From positions 1 to 64,000 of the IMG/VR virus record IMGVR_UViG_3300031576_000031: a stretch of DNA of 64,000 bases; one strand, given 5' to 3'. Source of the stretch: a virus. Shown here in pieces: positions 8,208 to 15,332 of the stretch. The notes beneath the pieces are model-generated. The model made no database searches and was not told the origin of the DNA. It saw nothing but the letters and a program-made list of their open reading frames with translations. The number at the start of each line of letters is the position of its first letter. Within the stretch, counting starts at the first letter, position 1. A program made the position numbers and the translations under genes.

Positions 8208-8574
8208 GAAGAAACTCTATAATCGTTTCAAATTCTTCCATCCGAACGGAAGTATTAGAGACACTTTGATGGTTTTCGGATTTGATTGCGAAGATGGATG
8301 GTTCAAAATTATCTGGGACCTATCAGAAAAGATTAATGAGCATTTGAAGAAGTTGCCAGAACAGAAATATCCCTTTGAAGTCGTGCAGGTGAAAGAAAAA
8401 TTTGCCAGTTTACGTTACTATACCAATTGGGATACCGACGAGATTTCGGATATGATAAGAGAGGCTGAAATTCTTTCCCAAAAGACTTGTGAGATTTGCG
8501 GTAAGATTGGTGAGGTTAGAGATAATGGTGGATGGCTAAGAACTCTCTGCAATGATTGTAACAAGTTGGGATAA
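8191..8574 (+). CDS. Conserved phage protein with C-terminal zinc ribbon
   Basis: A 127-residue protein of a type common in phage genomes: an N-terminal region with a GFDCEDGWFKIIWDL segment, a conserved VVQVKEKFASLRYY segment, and a C-terminal ribbon (CEICGKIGEVR, then GWLRTLCNDC). The role of this family is not known to me. A TAA stop is followed at once by an inverted repeat. Confidence 0.75.
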   Translation: MTPALEKKLYNRFKFFHPNGSIRDTLMVFGFDCEDGWFKIIWDLSEKINEHLKKLPEQKYPFEVVQVKEKFASLRYYTNWDTDEISDMIREAEILSQKTCEICGKIGEVRDNGGWLRTLCNDCNKLG

Positions 8575-8577
8575 TGA

Positions 8578-8596
8578 TCTCATAACTGTTATGAGA
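8578..8596 (+). terminator. Hairpin after the zinc-ribbon gene
   Basis: A perfect 8-bp inverted repeat TCTCATAA-CTG-TTATGAGA begins 3 nt after a stop codon and is followed by ATAAATAAAC rather than a U-run. It marks the last AT-rich sequence before the GC-rich cassette and may be a weak terminator. Confidence 0.4.
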
Positions 8597-8686
8597 ATAA
8601 ATAAACAAGCCCCAAGCCCTTCATCGCTCAGGATCAAGGCGCTGTACTGCCCCACCTGCGGAGGAACCGGAAGGAGGATGATGTGA
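8591..8686 (+). CDS. Possible chimeric 31-residue zinc-finger ORF at the cassette edge
   Basis: The frame begins in AT-rich sequence (MRINKQAP) and continues in GC-rich sequence with CPTCGGTGRRMM, half of a DnaJ-type CxxCxGxG zinc site. Its ATGTGA overlap with the next gene is typical of the cassette genes, but its own start lies inside a hairpin arm with no ribosome binding site. The likely reading is a donor gene that lost its 5' end at the recombination junction. Confidence 0.4.
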   Translation: MRINKQAPSPSSLRIKALYCPTCGGTGRRMM

Positions 8687-8991
8687 CGGCCCAAACGCCG
8701 AGCGCGGAGGCGCTGAGCATCGTGCGCGGACTTGGCCTCCAGCTATCTGGTTGCTGTAGCGATTCGTGCGATGGGTTCGGGCATGATGAGGAACATGACG
8801 CGGTGAAAGACATTGCCCTCGCCATTGACGCGGCCGTTGCGCGGGAGAGGGAGCGGGCGGCGGAGATCGCGGAAGGGTGGCTCCCAACCGGCATTCGTAT
8901 CGAAGTCCATCCGCCGATCACGCCTGAACGGGCTGTAGAGATCACCGCTATTGGGATCGCCGCCGCCATCCGCAAAGGAGGAACGCCATGA
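8683..8991 (+). CDS. Hypothetical 102-residue phage protein (cassette)
   Basis: GTG start with GGAGG upstream. It has an N-terminal cysteine pair (SGCCSDSCDG), then a helical region (DIALAIDAAVARERERAAEIAEGWL) and a C-terminal AIGIAAAIRKG segment. This design recurs among small early proteins of GC-rich phages; function unknown. Composition differs sharply from the host genome. Confidence 0.6.
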   Translation: MTAQTPSAEALSIVRGLGLQLSGCCSDSCDGFGHDEEHDAVKDIALAIDAAVARERERAAEIAEGWLPTGIRIEVHPPITPERAVEITAIGIAAAIRKGGTP

Positions 8992-9278
8992 AGCCGACAT
9001 GCTCCGACTGTGGAAGGCGGATCGCGAGGTGGGCGAAGGATGCGCTGGAGTCGATCTCGATTTGCGGGAGACACAAGAAGGTCGTGAAGCCGCGAAAGCC
9101 ATTGAGGGCGTGGGCGGTTGTGTGCCGCACAGGGGCGATGCACTGGGCCTTCCACAACGGATTCGGAGATCGTGACAGGCTCTATTGCGAGAGCAATTTG
9201 AGGGCGTACGGAAATCTCCCGTGCGCCCCCCACCGCGTCGTAGAGCTGGTCGAGAAGAGGACGAGGAGGAAGAAGTGA
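8988..9278 (+). CDS. Hypothetical 96-residue cysteine-rich protein (cassette)
   Basis: An AAAGGAGG site and an ATGA overlap with the upstream gene support the start. CSDCGRR near the N-terminus and ISICGRH about 20 residues later could form a zinc ribbon; the C-terminus is basic (VEKRTRRKK). No family was recognised. Confidence 0.6.
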   Translation: MKPTCSDCGRRIARWAKDALESISICGRHKKVVKPRKPLRAWAVVCRTGAMHWAFHNGFGDRDRLYCESNLRAYGNLPCAPHRVVELVEKRTRRKK

Positions 9279-9475
9279 TGACGATAGAAATGCGTAACCA
9301 GCTCGAACGGATTCTCGTCCGAAAGGAACACGCGCTCTGCACTCAGTGTTTCACGATAGAGCCCATTCACCCCGGGGATGGGACTCCGGCGACCGCGTTT
9401 ATCAGCGCGCTGGAGCTGATGGCGTACCGTCACAGGGAATGCAAACCCGCCAATCGTGGAAAGGAGAAGCGATGA
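9278..9475 (+). CDS. Hypothetical 65-residue protein (cassette)
   Basis: The start shares its A with the previous stop (TGATG). The sequence MTIEMRNQLERILVRKE continues with CTQC and ends in a basic tail. It may be a small nucleic-acid-associated protein; no family was recognised. Confidence 0.55.
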   Translation: MTIEMRNQLERILVRKEHALCTQCFTIEPIHPGDGTPATAFISALELMAYRHRECKPANRGKEKR

Positions 9476-9678
9476 TCGGATTGCCTGGTGGTCCGGAGCA
9501 GGAATGTCGCTACGGACATAAGCTCGTTGTTCGCCTCGATAACGGATGCTGCTCGAAGAGGCTGGAGGATCTGCTGGGTGGGGTGTGCGATGACCGACCA
9601 CGCACCTCGACATCGTGCGCTGGTGCCCGCTATGCTTTATCGAGGAATGCAGGAGGTTTGGACTGTGACAATCTATGA
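9472..9678 (+). CDS. Hypothetical 68-residue protein (cassette)
   Basis: ATGA overlap with the upstream gene and a GGAGAAGCG site support the start. The N-terminal half (CRYGHKLVVRLDNGCCSKRLEDLL when read in two pieces) looks protein-like. The C-terminal half overlaps another plausible frame (9590-9703), so an undetected frameshift is possible. Confidence 0.45.
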   Translation: MIGLPGGPEQECRYGHKLVVRLDNGCCSKRLEDLLGGVCDDRPRTSTSCAGARYALSRNAGGLDCDNL

Positions 9679-9703
9679 GAAGGAGATTGACCATGGAAGG
9701 TAA
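9590..9703 (+). CDS. Hypothetical 37-residue protein (cassette)
   Basis: An ATG frame beginning MTDHAPRHRALVPAML and continuing EVWTVTIYEKEIDHGR, which has a plausible mixed strand pattern. It overlaps 9472-9678 by 89 nt in another frame and its end overlaps the next start. One of the two overlapping frames may be spurious. Confidence 0.4.
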   Translation: MTDHAPRHRALVPAMLYRGMQEVWTVTIYEKEIDHGR

Positions 9704-9878
9704 GAACCTGATCACGTTCTGCCCAAAGCAGATGAAGTTGGCCGTAGAGTACTACCTCAAGACCGTGCTCATGACGCCGGAGGCGATGAAGGACGTTTTC
9801 GTGACCGACGTCCAGCAGGAGGGGGAGGAATTCATCGTGACCACGGAGTGGATTGAGAAGAAGGTTTTGCAGCCATGA
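9693..9878 (+). CDS. Hypothetical 61-residue protein (cassette)
   Basis: The start was chosen over an in-frame upstream codon at 9675 because AAGGAG lies 8 nt before it. The sequence contains MKLAVEYYLKTVL and ends in an EEFIVTTEWIEKK strand. No family was recognised. ATGA overlap with the following gene. Confidence 0.6.
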   Translation: MEGKNLITFCPKQMKLAVEYYLKTVLMTPEAMKDVFVTDVQQEGEEFIVTTEWIEKKVLQP

Positions 9879-10004
9879 CCGGCACGAACGACGAAGTCTG
9901 GGAAGCAGCCATGGGCGGGGACGACCTGCTGGTGCACAGTCAACGTGCCGAATGGCCACGACTTGATCTGCCTCCGCAACCGTGAGCTGGTGAGTGAGGG
10001 ATAA
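9875..10004 (+). pseudogene. Frameshifted small gene at the right edge of the cassette
   Basis: The ATG frame reads MTGTNDEVWEAAMGGDD, then 19 uncharacteristic residues to a TGA at 9985. Skipping one C near 9926 gives a much more protein-like continuation, CWCTVNVPNGHDLICL, that runs to a TAA at 10004. That TAA overlaps an ATG in the usual cassette style. A 1-nt insertion in the gene or the assembly is the simplest explanation. Confidence 0.5.
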
Positions 10005-10065
10005 TGGTGAAAATGGTACATAATTATATACGATAATATATCATAAAATATAGTTCTGCAACATA

Positions 10066-10530
10066 ATGAGTACTAAATTAAATGATCCAGTTTGGAATAA
10101 AAAACATAGTATGATGGTAGAGAGAGATAATCGTTCTCCAGAACAAAAAGCCAAAGATGAAAAGATTGCGAATGAGGTAGAGTCAGAGATTTCTCATAAT
10201 CCAAATCAACTTTACGACATGAACTATACCAATCTGGTAGATAAGAATAAATGTCCTGCATTATATCGCTCACTTGAGCGATGGCTCATTTCCGAGAGGG
10301 AGAAACTTGAGAAATGGAAGAAACATTATGAATCTATGCGAGAGGGTAATTTCGATAAAGCCAGTAAGATATACCGAGATATTATGGGAATCTTCGGTGA
10401 ACCAATGACGGAGGATGTCAAACAGCGATTGAGAGAATGGAATGAAGAACATAAAGAAGAGATCAAACTCAAGAATAAAATGCGACGTGAGATAAAGGCC
10501 AGATATAAACAGAAGAAAAAGAGGAAATAG
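10066..10530 (+). CDS. Hypothetical charged coiled-coil-like protein
   Basis: A 154-residue, highly charged protein with long predicted helices (REKLEKWKKHYESMREG, DVKQRLREWNEEHKEE) and a lysine-arginine tail. The first gene after the GC-rich cassette, with no ribosome binding site before the ATG. It ends with TAG followed at once by the binding site of the next gene. Function unknown. Confidence 0.6.
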   Translation: MSTKLNDPVWNKKHSMMVERDNRSPEQKAKDEKIANEVESEISHNPNQLYDMNYTNLVDKNKCPALYRSLERWLISEREKLEKWKKHYESMREGNFDKASKIYRDIMGIFGEPMTEDVKQRLREWNEEHKEEIKLKNKMRREIKARYKQKKKRK

Positions 10531-10539
10531 GGAGGCATT

Positions 10540-10701
10540 ATGGATCGTCAATTTGCGAATGATATTGAGTGGAATATAAATCAATTCATATCTGTGGGGA
10601 TCTCTTTTGTTGTTATATGTCTCGGAGCCTTTGTAATAACTTGGGGCCTGTGCCGTCTAATAGATAGGCTTACCAGCAGAAAGGAGAAAAATAGTGATTG
10701 A
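10540..10701 (+). CDS. Small single-span membrane protein
   Basis: A 53-residue frame with a GGAGG site 5 nt upstream. Residues about 17-38 (ISVGIDFVV-like hydrophobic run, SFVVICLGAFVITWGL) form one transmembrane helix, followed by a basic tail. It overlaps the next gene by 8 nt. Likely an inner-membrane phage peptide of unknown role. Confidence 0.6.
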   Translation: MDRQFANDIEWNINQFISVGISFVVICLGAFVITWGLCRLIDRLTSRKEKNSD

Positions 10702-11071
10702 ACTTGATGCCTTTATTACCTACGACCCTGAGACCGGCGAGATTACAAGTAAAGAGGCAATGTCCTTTAGGTTATGTTATAATGAGAAACCAAGAGTCTT
10801 CGCTATTGAATTTTTAGATCCATCTATTCACAAGTATATTCATGTTGAACTTGATACGCTTGAAAAGATCATCAGATCCGAAAAGGCATTGGCTGTAAAA
10901 CTTTCTAAGAGGTGTAAAATGTTTGACCATCGCGCCAAGAAGATCCATCTCAAGAAGCTCAAGCGTCTGGCGAAGAGGAAGGCTATTTATTCCAATCGTC
11001 GAGAAGGACGTAGCCATGATGGACTAAAGGAAGAGGAGGCCAACTCTTATCGAAAGAAGCCGGTTAAGTAA
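10694..11071 (+). CDS. Hypothetical 125-residue protein
   Basis: GTG start with AAAGGAG upstream. A mixed N-terminal domain (MIELDAFITYDPETGEI) is followed by a strongly basic C-terminus (AKKIHLKKLKRLAKRK). It could bind nucleic acid. No family was recognised. Confidence 0.6.
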   Translation: MIELDAFITYDPETGEITSKEAMSFRLCYNEKPRVFAIEFLDPSIHKYIHVELDTLEKIIRSEKALAVKLSKRCKMFDHRAKKIHLKKLKRLAKRKAIYSNRREGRSHDGLKEEEANSYRKKPVK

Positions 11072-11072
11072 A

Positions 11073-11246
11073 ATGCTTGATGATAAGATTGATATCGGTG
11101 GTCTGATGAGATGTTGCGTCCAGACCATCTCTGATTTTCCGACAATGGGTATAGAGAACGATTCCATTGTATGCCAATGGTGCAAGGATGTTTTGATATT
11201 TAAGAATAGACGATGGATTTGGCAAGGAGATCGATATGAAGACTAA
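11073..11246 (+). CDS. Small zinc-ribbon protein, 57 residues
   Basis: The frame begins MLDDKIDIGGLMRCCV and continues with CQWCKDVLIFKNRRWIW. Two paired cysteines before and after a short strand, ending in an aromatic strand, match a recurrent small phage zinc-ribbon pattern. It sits 1 nt after the upstream stop and overlaps the downstream gene by 11 nt. Confidence 0.6.
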   Translation: MLDDKIDIGGLMRCCVQTISDFPTMGIENDSIVCQWCKDVLIFKNRRWIWQGDRYED

Positions 11247-11514
11247 GAGTGAGGTTCTTGTTGTGACGTTCTCTGACGGGTCAAAGTATGAGATCCTCAC
11301 TGACGTCATTCGGCAGAATAGAGCGCAATATTATGCAGAAGTAGACGGGATACCTTATGAGGAGGCTCTGGGAGAGCGTCTTAGTGAGGATGACATTCTG
11401 GATTGGGTAAATATTAATATGAGTTGGAATGATGTAGCCCACAACGCGACTTTAGTTAAACAAATCGCAAACTTTGAAAAAGAATGGTGTAATGCCGAGA
11501 AGAAGATTAAATAG
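11236..11514 (+). CDS. Hypothetical 92-residue protein
   Basis: The ATG is preceded by AAGGAG. Strand-rich N-terminus (EVLVVTFSDGSKYEILTDVI), acidic middle and helical C-terminus. No family was recognised. Confidence 0.6.
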   Translation: MKTKSEVLVVTFSDGSKYEILTDVIRQNRAQYYAEVDGIPYEEALGERLSEDDILDWVNINMSWNDVAHNATLVKQIANFEKEWCNAEKKIK

Positions 11515-11528
11515 TAGTAAATCCTCCT

Positions 11529-12344
11529 ATGGGAAATGAAATATTAATATTAATAGCAACAAATGATTTATATCTCAAAGCATTCGGACAGGTTTGGTGG
11601 TCCTGCTTCAAATATTACTGGCCGGATAGTAATTGCCCAGTTATGTTTGTTACTCCAAAAGATAATCCATATCCCGAACTCCCATGTTACGTAATCGGAG
11701 AGAATAGGGGCTGGAACAGAAATTTGCTCGATTCCTTGACCTTCTGCGAGAAGACATATAATCCATCAGCGGTTATTCTTTTACACGAAGATTATCTTAT
11801 AGGTCCGCAGAAGAGGTCAAGCTATTTCAACGATAATCTGAACAGATGTCAACAAATTCTCAATGAGAACAAAGATATTCAAACAATAGGTCTCATACAC
11901 AAGGACCCTGAGACTCATCCGTATCAAAATTGGCCTGAGATGCTTGGATATCATGATGTAGAAACGTTGGGTATTCTTCCCGTTGATGTTGGCGGAGTGA
12001 GTTTGTGGCGGGCGTCTTCTTTAAGAAAACACATTGAAAGAGTAATATCGATTGTCCCACAAGAGCGCGATATGGGCAGGAACGGCGCGGCGGAATTCTC
12101 GTATTATGGTTCCTTATGGTCAAGGGAAGAAAAACAAATTCATCTAAGAGTGAAGCGCGGCATAGCGTATTGTGATGGGCTATTGAATATTCTCTATGGC
12201 GTAACAATAGAGCTTGGGAGATTGAGAATTACTGATGCCCAACATTTAATAGAAGTAGAACGCGCTCTTGGTAAGGGACTGGGGCAGATATCAACAATAG
12301 ACTCTATAACCAGTTCCCCAGAAACCCTTCTTAATAAGAATTAG
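11529..12344 (+). CDS. Glycosyltransferase-like protein
   Basis: A 271-residue protein resembling the glycosyltransferase encoded at 49367-50059. Both have an N-terminal strand and a WSCFKYYWPDSN or RLFKKFWPDCK segment, then GWNRNLLDSL or GWAGNLLKGL, then the acidic metal-binding-type motif LLHEDYLI or LLMQDDFF. This is the order of a GT-A fold. It probably transfers a sugar from a nucleotide donor, with acceptor unknown. It lies far from the main glycan cluster, among small early-type genes, so it may have a separate target. The TAG stop shows that TAG terminates normally here. Confidence 0.65.
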   Translation: MGNEILILIATNDLYLKAFGQVWWSCFKYYWPDSNCPVMFVTPKDNPYPELPCYVIGENRGWNRNLLDSLTFCEKTYNPSAVILLHEDYLIGPQKRSSYFNDNLNRCQQILNENKDIQTIGLIHKDPETHPYQNWPEMLGYHDVETLGILPVDVGGVSLWRASSLRKHIERVISIVPQERDMGRNGAAEFSYYGSLWSREEKQIHLRVKRGIAYCDGLLNILYGVTIELGRLRITDAQHLIEVERALGKGLGQISTIDSITSSPETLLNKN

Positions 12345-12353
12345 GTTGATACC

Positions 12354-12623
12354 ATGACTGATTCATATCGCAAAAGAGAGAATGCTGGGCCGCCTCATAA
12401 GGAGATTAAACTTGAGGAGGCAAAGAGCAAATGGGGTAATAAAATAAAGCCGAATAAGAAAACTCCCAAAGAATTTCGAATACAGTGTAGGAGGTGTGGG
12501 TATTTAATGGGCACAATCGTTGTAACGGAACGATGGAGCCGAGAGTATATAATAGCGTTGTCAAAGAAGTTCGGGACAAAGTGGCCCATTTGTAAAGGTT
12601 GCAAGGAGAAGAAAAATGACTGA
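12354..12623 (+). CDS. Zinc-ribbon protein, 89 residues
   Basis: A lysine-rich N-terminus is followed by CRRCG and, about 40 residues later, CKGCKEK, giving a four-cysteine zinc site. The gene overlaps the RNA ligase start by 8 nt. Possible nucleic-acid-binding partner of the ligase, inferred from position only. Confidence 0.6.
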   Translation: MTDSYRKRENAGPPHKEIKLEEAKSKWGNKIKPNKKTPKEFRIQCRRCGYLMGTIVVTERWSREYIIALSKKFGTKWPICKGCKEKKND

Positions 12624-13581
12624 ATTTGTAGTGGAAGTGGTTAAGATCGGTGCGATTGAGAAACATCCCAATGCGGATACGCTTTCCGTGACGAAGATTG
12701 GAGAATATCCAATTATTATCCGTTCAACCGATTTCAAGGAGGGTGATCTGGCAATATATGTTCCGGTTGATGCCGTTGTACCTCTTGAGCATCCCCCTTT
12801 CTCTTTCTTGAAGAAGCCTAGAATTAAGGCTATGAAGCTGCGTGGCGTATTCTCAATGGGGCTCCTCCTTCCTATCAGCGAAGGAATGATTGAGGGTCAG
12901 AATGTTGCGGAGACACTCGGAATCAAGAAGTATGAGGAGCCACTTGAAGAGGAGAAGCTCTCTACTGGCGGAGATTGTGAACATTGCCCATTTGAATTCC
13001 CGAGGTTTACAGATATTGAATCTTATCGTCGTTATCCTACGATCTTGATTGATGGTGAGGATGTGGTTCTGACGGAGAAGGTTCATGGGACCAACTCCCG
13101 TTTTGTTTATACCCAAAATAGGCTTTGGGTTGGAAGTCATAATCAGATCAAGAAGCGCGAATTGAATAGTATCTGGTGGAAGACGGCGGAGAGGTATGAA
13201 CTCGAAAAGAAACTCGCCAACGCGCCCGATATTGTTCTATTCGGCGAGATATTTGGTTGGGTTCAAAGCCTTCGTTATGGGCATGAGAGAGGCGCGGCTA
13301 GCCTTCTCTTCTTCGACGCACTTGATCTTAGGCAAATGAGATATCTTGACCATGATGATTTTCTTGCGGTCCTTCGGCGAGTGGAGCTTCAGCCAGTACC
13401 AGAATTCTATCGTGGGCCTTATAACAAGGACCTTCTGAAATTGGCAGAGGGTAACTCTATAATTGCTGGCGCTTCTAATGTGAGGGAAGGTATCGTTATC
13501 AAGCCTACCATCCGCCGGTACGATGATCGGGTCGGCAGGGTTATTATTAAGCATATCGGAGAAGGATATCTTTTGAAGTAG
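12616..13581 (+). CDS. RNA ligase, DRB0094/Rnl5-like
   Basis: A 321-residue ATP-dependent ligase. Motif I is KVHGTN with nucleotidyl-accepting K155; motif III LFGEIFG, motif IIIa SLLFFDA, motif IV EGIVIKP and motif V IIKHIG follow in order. The first about 100 residues (IEKHPNADTLSVTKIG) match the N-terminal OB-like module found before the ligase domain in the DRB0094 family rather than the bare T4 Rnl2 design. It seals nicked RNA through a ligase-AMP intermediate. With two phage tRNAs and a large structured RNA in the same genome, repair of cleaved tRNA during host defence is a plausible job. GGAG supports the start. Confidence 0.88.
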   Translation: MTEFVVEVVKIGAIEKHPNADTLSVTKIGEYPIIIRSTDFKEGDLAIYVPVDAVVPLEHPPFSFLKKPRIKAMKLRGVFSMGLLLPISEGMIEGQNVAETLGIKKYEEPLEEEKLSTGGDCEHCPFEFPRFTDIESYRRYPTILIDGEDVVLTEKVHGTNSRFVYTQNRLWVGSHNQIKKRELNSIWWKTAERYELEKKLANAPDIVLFGEIFGWVQSLRYGHERGAASLLFFDALDLRQMRYLDHDDFLAVLRRVELQPVPEFYRGPYNKDLLKLAEGNSIIAGASNVREGIVIKPTIRRYDDRVGRVIIKHIGEGYLLK

Positions 13582-13589
13582 AGGATAAT

Positions 13590-13826
13590 ATGAATAAGCT
13601 AGAAAAGAAACAGAAGGAATTCGACAGGCTTAAAATGGAACTTATGGGTTTACAAAAAGAGCATCAAGACAAATGCGAGAAACCAAAGTTTGAGAAATAT
13701 ATAGGAACCTATTGGAAATTTAAGAACTATTACTCATGCCCAGAAAAAGAATCTGACTATTGGTGGCTCTATCGCTATCTCAAGCGCTTGGCGTCTGACA
13801 GGTTCTTATTGGTAGAGAATAATTAG
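13590..13826 (+). CDS. Hypothetical 78-residue coiled-coil protein
   Basis: GAGG upstream of ATG. The first 35 residues (MNKLEKKQKEFDRLKMELMG) are heptad-like; the rest is rich in Tyr and Trp (KFKNYYSCP, DYWWLYRYL). No family was recognised. Confidence 0.6.
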   Translation: MNKLEKKQKEFDRLKMELMGLQKEHQDKCEKPKFEKYIGTYWKFKNYYSCPEKESDYWWLYRYLKRLASDRFLLVENN

Positions 13827-13840
13827 AGAATTGGTGAATA

Positions 13841-14059
13841 ATGGTACTAGACAGGCCGTGTGATAAGAAACATGACTTCAATAAAAACTATCTTGATAGT
13901 GGTCAATGTGCAATTCCATACCGCTATTGGTCGGAATCTCATTGCCTACGATGCGGATTCTATATCGTAGAATGTGGATGTCATTTTTGCGATAGTGTTG
14001 GTAAGATATCCTGGAAGACGTTTAGGAAGAATATGAGGAAGACGGGATTAAACATATGA
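13841..14059 (+). CDS. Cysteine-rich 72-residue protein
   Basis: Contains CLRCG, then VECGCHFC, consistent with a small zinc site, and a basic tail. The stop overlaps the next ATG by 4 nt. No family was recognised. Confidence 0.55.
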   Translation: MVLDRPCDKKHDFNKNYLDSGQCAIPYRYWSESHCLRCGFYIVECGCHFCDSVGKISWKTFRKNMRKTGLNI

Positions 14060-14373
14060 TATCTGCAATCTTTATTGATGGCCCCTTGGCTGGTGAGACG
14101 ATGGGACTCTCGGGCCCAATTCCCATTCTCAAAATTCCTCTTCCACCAAGGAAGACAATTTTTGGGTGTAATCCTGATCTAAAAGAAGCCCCCTATTCGT
14201 CCCTTTCTGTATTTGAATATTATCTTGCTGCCAAAGGATCAAAAGTGGCTATCTATTCCAAAAATAATTCGGATGAGACAATCATTCGCGCATTGAGGGA
14301 ATGGATAATAACCGATCTATCTGATACAGATAGAATAATAAATTATTGTAGAGATAAGATAGCCTATCAATAA
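14056..14373 (+). CDS. Hypothetical 105-residue protein
   Basis: The start IFIDGPLAGETMGLSGP resembles small phage proteins that begin with a GPLAGE turn, whose function is not known. ATGA overlap with the upstream gene and a GGGAT site support the start. The C-terminus is helical (DRIINYCRDKI). Confidence 0.55.
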   Translation: MISAIFIDGPLAGETMGLSGPIPILKIPLPPRKTIFGCNPDLKEAPYSSLSVFEYYLAAKGSKVAIYSKNNSDETIIRALREWIITDLSDTDRIINYCRDKIAYQ

Positions 14374-14389
14374 TTTTTGCGCAGGAACT

Positions 14390-15082
14390 ATGGCTTCGAA
14401 AAGGTACTTGATTATGACAGAAAAACAGGATATCGGGTTGGTATTTAATTCCAGATTCCAAGACCTCGGTTCCTTTGTCGCCAATTATTCAGATGATGTG
14501 GTTAAAAAAGAGCCACAACTATTTAGTTAGAGCTATCATTATGCATTAGAACATGGTGGGAGCATAACGAAGAACTTCCTAGCTAATATCCCCGAGAACT
14601 GGAAAACCAATGATATTATTATAGACAGCCGTGTTCATATGCTGATGACTGGGTGGTACCCTTGCATCCCGGGATGGCACTTGGATGATATTCCGAGAAC
14701 CAGGAAGGATGGTCAGCCAGATCACAGGAGTCCAATATACAAAGCAGATCATGTGATGGGGATAGTCGGAGAAGTAAGTAAGACAGAATTTGTCTTTGGG
14801 AAGTTAAGACTTTATGACGTACCAGAAGGTAAAGGAACTATATATGAAATCTGGAACAAAGAAATCGATCTCCTGCTCAAGAGGGGTCGGATAAAAATCA
14901 GAGCAGTTGAGCCCGGAAGAGTAATATACTTCGATCACGAATGTTTTCATAGAGGTACGCCAACAACTAGGCCGGGCTGGAGATGGTTCATTAGGATCAC
15001 AAGGAATTCTCAAAGGAAGTTTCTGAATGAAGTAAGAACCCAAACTCAAGTATATCTTACAGCCCCGTTTGATGGATGGTAG
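14390..15082 (+). pseudogene. 2OG-Fe(II) oxygenase-like gene interrupted by an in-frame amber codon
   Basis: From an ATG at 14390 the frame is continuous for 230 codons except for one TAG at 14528-14530 (codon 47). Downstream are the residues expected of a 2OG-Fe(II) oxygenase: GWHLDD (H-x-D), a distal HRGTP histidine, and RWFIRIT with the 2OG-binding arginine. The next ATG in frame (14639) would start at the HxD strand and lose the N-terminal part of the barrel. TAG ends neighbouring genes normally, so this is either a nonsense mutation, an assembly error or local readthrough. A second oxygenase-like gene follows at 15329. CAG to TAG would explain the codon. Confidence 0.6.
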
Positions 15083-15086
15083 AATT

Positions 15087-15332
15087 ATGGCTAAATTCAA
15101 AAGAGTAATTGAGATCGATACCACAAAAGAAGGGGAATATAAAAAGGAAATCATTCTTCAGGTCGTTCCTACTGGGAAATGGTTATGGATTCGTAAGATT
15201 CCGGAATTGGATACAAGTCGGGCTGATGGGTATACATTTAGCCCTCGGAAAGGTGGAACAAAAGTGAGACTGACTCAGGATCATATCTTGGACCTGATTG
15301 ATGCGCTTGAGGCGCTAAGGGATGAAGAATGA
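15087..15332 (+). CDS. Hypothetical 81-residue protein
   Basis: The ATG at 15087 (MAKFKRVIEIDTTKEG) is preferred over an upstream TTG. The sequence has strand-rich composition and an acidic C-terminal helix (ILDLIDALEALRDEE). It lies between the two oxygenase-like genes and overlaps the second by 4 nt (ATGA), so the three form a unit. No family was recognised. Confidence 0.55.
   Translation: MAKFKRVIEIDTTKEGEYKKEIILQVVPTGKWLWIRKIPELDTSRADGYTFSPRKGGTKVRLTQDHILDLIDALEALRDEE

Larger units (their letters stand above)
8620..10015. other. GC-rich foreign cassette of tiny coupled genes
   Basis: About 1.4 kb stands out by eye as clearly GC-rich, while both flanks are AT-leaning. It contains only plus-strand genes joined by 1-4 nt ATGA or TGATG overlaps, with strong GGAGG sites. 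Genes at both ends appear cut: a 31-residue zinc-finger remnant on the left and an ATG-initiated frame that stops after 10 codons in AT-rich sequence on the right (10004-10036). No transposase, att repeat or terminal inverted repeat was seen, so illegitimate or homologous recombination with a GC-rich phage is more likely than transposition. Confidence 0.75.

Noticed and set aside
8621-9342. Long minus-strand ORFs in the GC-rich cassette (88, 199 and 199 residues)
   Set aside because: High GC content leaves open frames on both strands; the plus-strand chain has coupled starts and strong binding sites, the minus frames have none and are rich in Arg and Ser as expected of shadows.
8620-10015. 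Insertion sequence or integron cassette as source of the GC-rich block
   Set aside because: No transposase, integrase, terminal inverted repeats, target duplication or attC-like site was seen.
10655-10680. Additional tRNA-like hairpins across the window
   Set aside because: Searching by eye for the T-loop GTTCGAnTC found only the two tRNA genes at 5.1-5.75 kb.
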